Shown: piece by piece, positions 61,888 through 64,000 of the stretch | Position numbering within the stretch: position 1 is the first letter of the stretch | Layout: every line of letters starts with the position of its first letter | Origin: Paenibacillus dakarensis | GTDB taxonomy: Bacteria > Bacillota > Bacilli > Paenibacillales > Paenibacillaceae | Length of the DNA stretch: 64,000 bases | NCBI RefSeq assembly: GCF_001373415.1 | Contig: NZ_CDSE01000018.1 | Span: forward strand, 35,380-99,379 | Direction of reading: 5' to 3' | The notes under the pieces: generated by a model | The model's input: the letters and a program-made list of their open reading frames with translations, nothing else | The model's database searches: none | Told to the model about the DNA's origin: nothing | Position numbers and translations under genes: made by a program

Positions 61888-64000
61888 TTAATATACTCGA
61901 ATCTCCACAAGTTCTGCACTGGAAGCGCCGTTCGTCTCTTCGATCACGATGCGCAGTCCATCGGTCTGAATCGCGCTCTCCAATCGGATGCGGTTGCTTC
62001 TTCGGCGGTTATCATTGACCGAAGCCAGTGTACTCCATTGTCCTTGAATATGGGCCTCGATCCGGTAAGACTTTGCCAGTTCAGGGATGACTTCAAATGA
62101 CGTCCGGTGATGATGAAGGTTAATCAGGTCCTCATTCACGTCATCATTCCACGTCAGGAGGATTTCCTCCATGGCGATATTCTGCTCCCAAGACAATTGC
62201 AGCCAAGCCTCCTGCTCCGTACCGATTGGCTCGGATGCCCACAGATTCGGTCCTCCGAACGGACGCTTGTATCCGCCGACCGCTTTTTCCGGCCCATAGG
62301 CTTCAGTCATGCCTTTTACCTTGAAGCAGTACGGCTTGCGGATCAATGTCTTCATGCTCCACGCCACGATGGGTTGATTCTCGTCGTGGTCCTCCAGATT
62401 GGATGACGCGTTAGGTACTGCACCCTTCTCGAACGCCAGAACACCAGTGAGCGGTTCGTTCGACCGGTACAGGCGGATAGCAGGATTCTCACGAATGATG
62501 ACAAACGCATTCTGCGGCGTTTCCGGGCTCCAAATGAGTGGCAGAGATACCCACTGCGCTCCACCCTTGGAGACAGAAGCCTCGGCTTCAGCCACCTTCG
62601 AGTACGGCACGTAGTTCTCAAGACGTCCGGTATCCCATAACTCTATGGAAAGCGTAGTGTCCTCTGATGCGTCAATGAGCAGCTCCAGCCCTTCGATCCC
62701 CGGCTCCACCGGGAATAAGATCGCGGCATCCCGGCTTAGTTCAGCAGCGCATTCCGGCTGATCAATCACGATGTCGCGGCGGTATGAGGATGCCGTCACC
62801 TTCGCTGAGCGGGCCAGATCCCGCTCATCTTCATGCCGCAGACCGATGATCGAAGCGTCCTGCCGCAGCAGCGTCTGCTGCAGCTCTTGCAGATGCGAGC
62901 GGTAAATATCCCGCGGTGATGCGCCCTTCGTTACGCATAAGGAAGCTGCGGTGCCGGCTGCTTCTCCCATAACCGCACAGGTCGCCATGACTCTTGTCGT
63001 ACCGAACGCTACATGGGAAGCGCTGATGTTGCGGCCGGCGAACAACAGGTTCCCTACGTTCGCCGAATACAGGCAGCGGTACGGAATATGATAGTTACCG
63101 TCCGCATGTGTATGCTTGGAGCCGCTGGCTTCGGCATACATTCCCTGCGGAGGATGCAGGTCAATAGACCAGCCGCCGAAGGCAATGCGATCGTCGAACG
63201 GCTCCTGTGCAATGATGTCGTTTTGATTCAGCACATAGTCGCCGACGAAGCGTCGATATTCTCTTTTTCCGGGGATGGAGCCGACCCATTCCAAAGTCAT
63301 GGTGTCCGCCTCAAATTGCCCGGAATTTTTGATATAATCCCAAATACCATAAATGACCGACCACAGCTCATCCCGGATGATTTCATTATCGTGGACCGTA
63401 TCCAGTTCGCCGCCCCACTCGATCCACCAATAATGGCAGCCCGAGTCGCCGCTGCGGATGACCCGCTTAATCGGGATGGGTGTCTGGGTGATGTCCTTGG
63501 CGAAGGAAGGCGGCACGAACCGAACGGGGTGTCCCGCATCCTTCGTGTAGAACAGCAGCGTACTGCCCAGTGTAATGCCATCCGCTTCCTCCGGTGCCCA
63601 CTCTTCCCCGTATTCATGAGCGGCTTCCCGACCAATCCGGTACTGGGCACCAGCTAAAAAGCCGACAAGGCCGTCGCCCGTGCAATCCAGGAAAATGGGG
63701 CTTTCCAGGCGGATCCGCCGCTCGGAGCCCTGCATCCAGCCAGTGACTGACCGAATCATTCGGTTATCCTCCGGACCGTCCGCCTCAACCTCATGCACAT
63801 CGGTATTGAGCAGCAGTGTAATGTTCGGTTCCGCTTTGACTGCCTCCAGAATGACCAGGTCCCATAAATACGGGTTACCGTCCGGGTTGCGATACTGGTT
63901 CTCCACGAACAGCTCGCCCATGATGCCGGTCTCCCGTGCATATCTATTGATACCATGGGCGGTCGCCCCGCATACCCATACCCGGACTTCGCTGCTGGAG
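61888..64000 (-). CDS. FAD-dependent oxidoreductase (partial, N-terminus outside window)
   Basis: 703 codons are visible and the frame stays open to the window edge, so the Met at 63921 is internal. The first part matches the FAD_oxidored (PF12831) group: TAHGINRYARETGIMGE, then QYRNPDGNPYLWD, DCTGDGLVGFLAGA and GRNISASHVAFGTTRVM. The N-terminal dinucleotide-binding Gly motif must lie upstream. The last about 180 residues form a discoidin-like beta-sandwich (AVGGYKRPFGGPNLWAS; WLQLSWEQNIAMEEIL). Such enzymes often sit in sugar-degradation loci. Oxidises an unknown (sugar-related) substrate. Confidence 0.88.
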   Translation of the reverse strand, partial: SSSEVRVWVCGATAHGINRYARETGIMGELFVENQYRNPDGNPYLWDLVILEAVKAEPNITLLLNTDVHEVEADGPEDNRMIRSVTGWMQGSERRIRLESPIFLDCTGDGLVGFLAGAQYRIGREAAHEYGEEWAPEEADGITLGSTLLFYTKDAGHPVRFVPPSFAKDITQTPIPIKRVIRSGDSGCHYWWIEWGGELDTVHDNEIIRDELWSVIYGIWDYIKNSGQFEADTMTLEWVGSIPGKREYRRFVGDYVLNQNDIIAQEPFDDRIAFGGWSIDLHPPQGMYAEASGSKHTHADGNYHIPYRCLYSANVGNLLFAGRNISASHVAFGTTRVMATCAVMGEAAGTAASLCVTKGASPRDIYRSHLQELQQTLLRQDASIIGLRHEDERDLARSAKVTASSYRRDIVIDQPECAAELSRDAAILFPVEPGIEGLELLIDASEDTTLSIELWDTGRLENYVPYSKVAEAEASVSKGGAQWVSLPLIWSPETPQNAFVIIRENPAIRLYRSNEPLTGVLAFEKGAVPNASSNLEDHDENQPIVAWSMKTLIRKPYCFKVKGMTEAYGPEKAVGGYKRPFGGPNLWASEPIGTEQEAWLQLSWEQNIAMEEILLTWNDDVNEDLINLHHHRTSFEVIPELAKSYRIEAHIQGQWSTLASVNDNRRRSNRIRLESAIQTDGLRIVIEETNGASSAELVEIRVY

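Noticed and set aside
63921..63923. Met codon as start of the FAD oxidoreductase
   Set aside because: The frame and its family-typical sequence continue upstream to the window edge, so this Met is internal.

Overview
The window looks like the chromosome of a Paenibacillus-type bacterium (Bacillota). The grounds are the gene style: repeated Lpl-type sugar uptake operons (lipoprotein plus two permeases, no ATPase), YesM/YesN-like sensor-regulator pairs, intracellular glycosidases, TTG/GTG starts with strong AGGAGG-like ribosome binding sites, CcpA-type cre sites, and a tandem glycine riboswitch. No rRNA, tRNA, CRISPR, IS element or phage gene was seen.

Layout. 1-3600: AT-rich stretch with a small membrane protein, a serine hydrolase, two acetyltransferases and a PspC mini-gene. 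3659-10872 (minus): transporter operon A (two permeases, lipoprotein) followed, after a terminator-like hairpin, by a YesM/YesN-like two-component pair. 11060-12900 (minus): two acetyltransferases and a P-loop kinase. 13053-13266 (minus): a candidate structured RNA with its own terminator. 13360-26955 (minus): operon B, a heparinase II/III-family protein, transporter, NodB-like protein, DegT aminotransferase, beta-propeller, esterase, and a GntR regulator fused to a solute-binding domain. 27429-31465 (minus): AT-rich patch of Nudix, GNAT and methyltransferase genes, including a Nudix-THEP1 fusion and gene remnants. 31562-33303 (minus): glycine riboswitch and AGCS symporter. 34050-42495 (plus): operon C, sensor kinase, regulator, CUT1 transporter and GH36 alpha-galactosidase. 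42940-45228 (plus): membrane-anchored AraC regulator. 45329-55100 (minus): operon E, transporter, GH29 fucosidase, CBM9-like protein, double transglutaminase protein and GH18 protein. 55472-57313 (minus): a Dpp/Opp-type permease pair without partners. 57597-61675: DoxX, small unknown genes, a secreted protein, RidA and an aldo/keto reductase. 61888 to the window end (minus): an FAD-dependent oxidoreductase whose N-terminus lies beyond the window.

Together the operons describe sensing of oligosaccharides outside the cell, uptake by ABC importers that must borrow a shared ATPase encoded elsewhere (as MsmX does in Bacillus), and breakdown inside the cell by enzymes that lack signal peptides. cre-like sites in front of several units suggest carbon catabolite control. 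The catabolic operons are visibly richer in G+C than the AT-rich patches between them, and the patches hold most of the broken genes.
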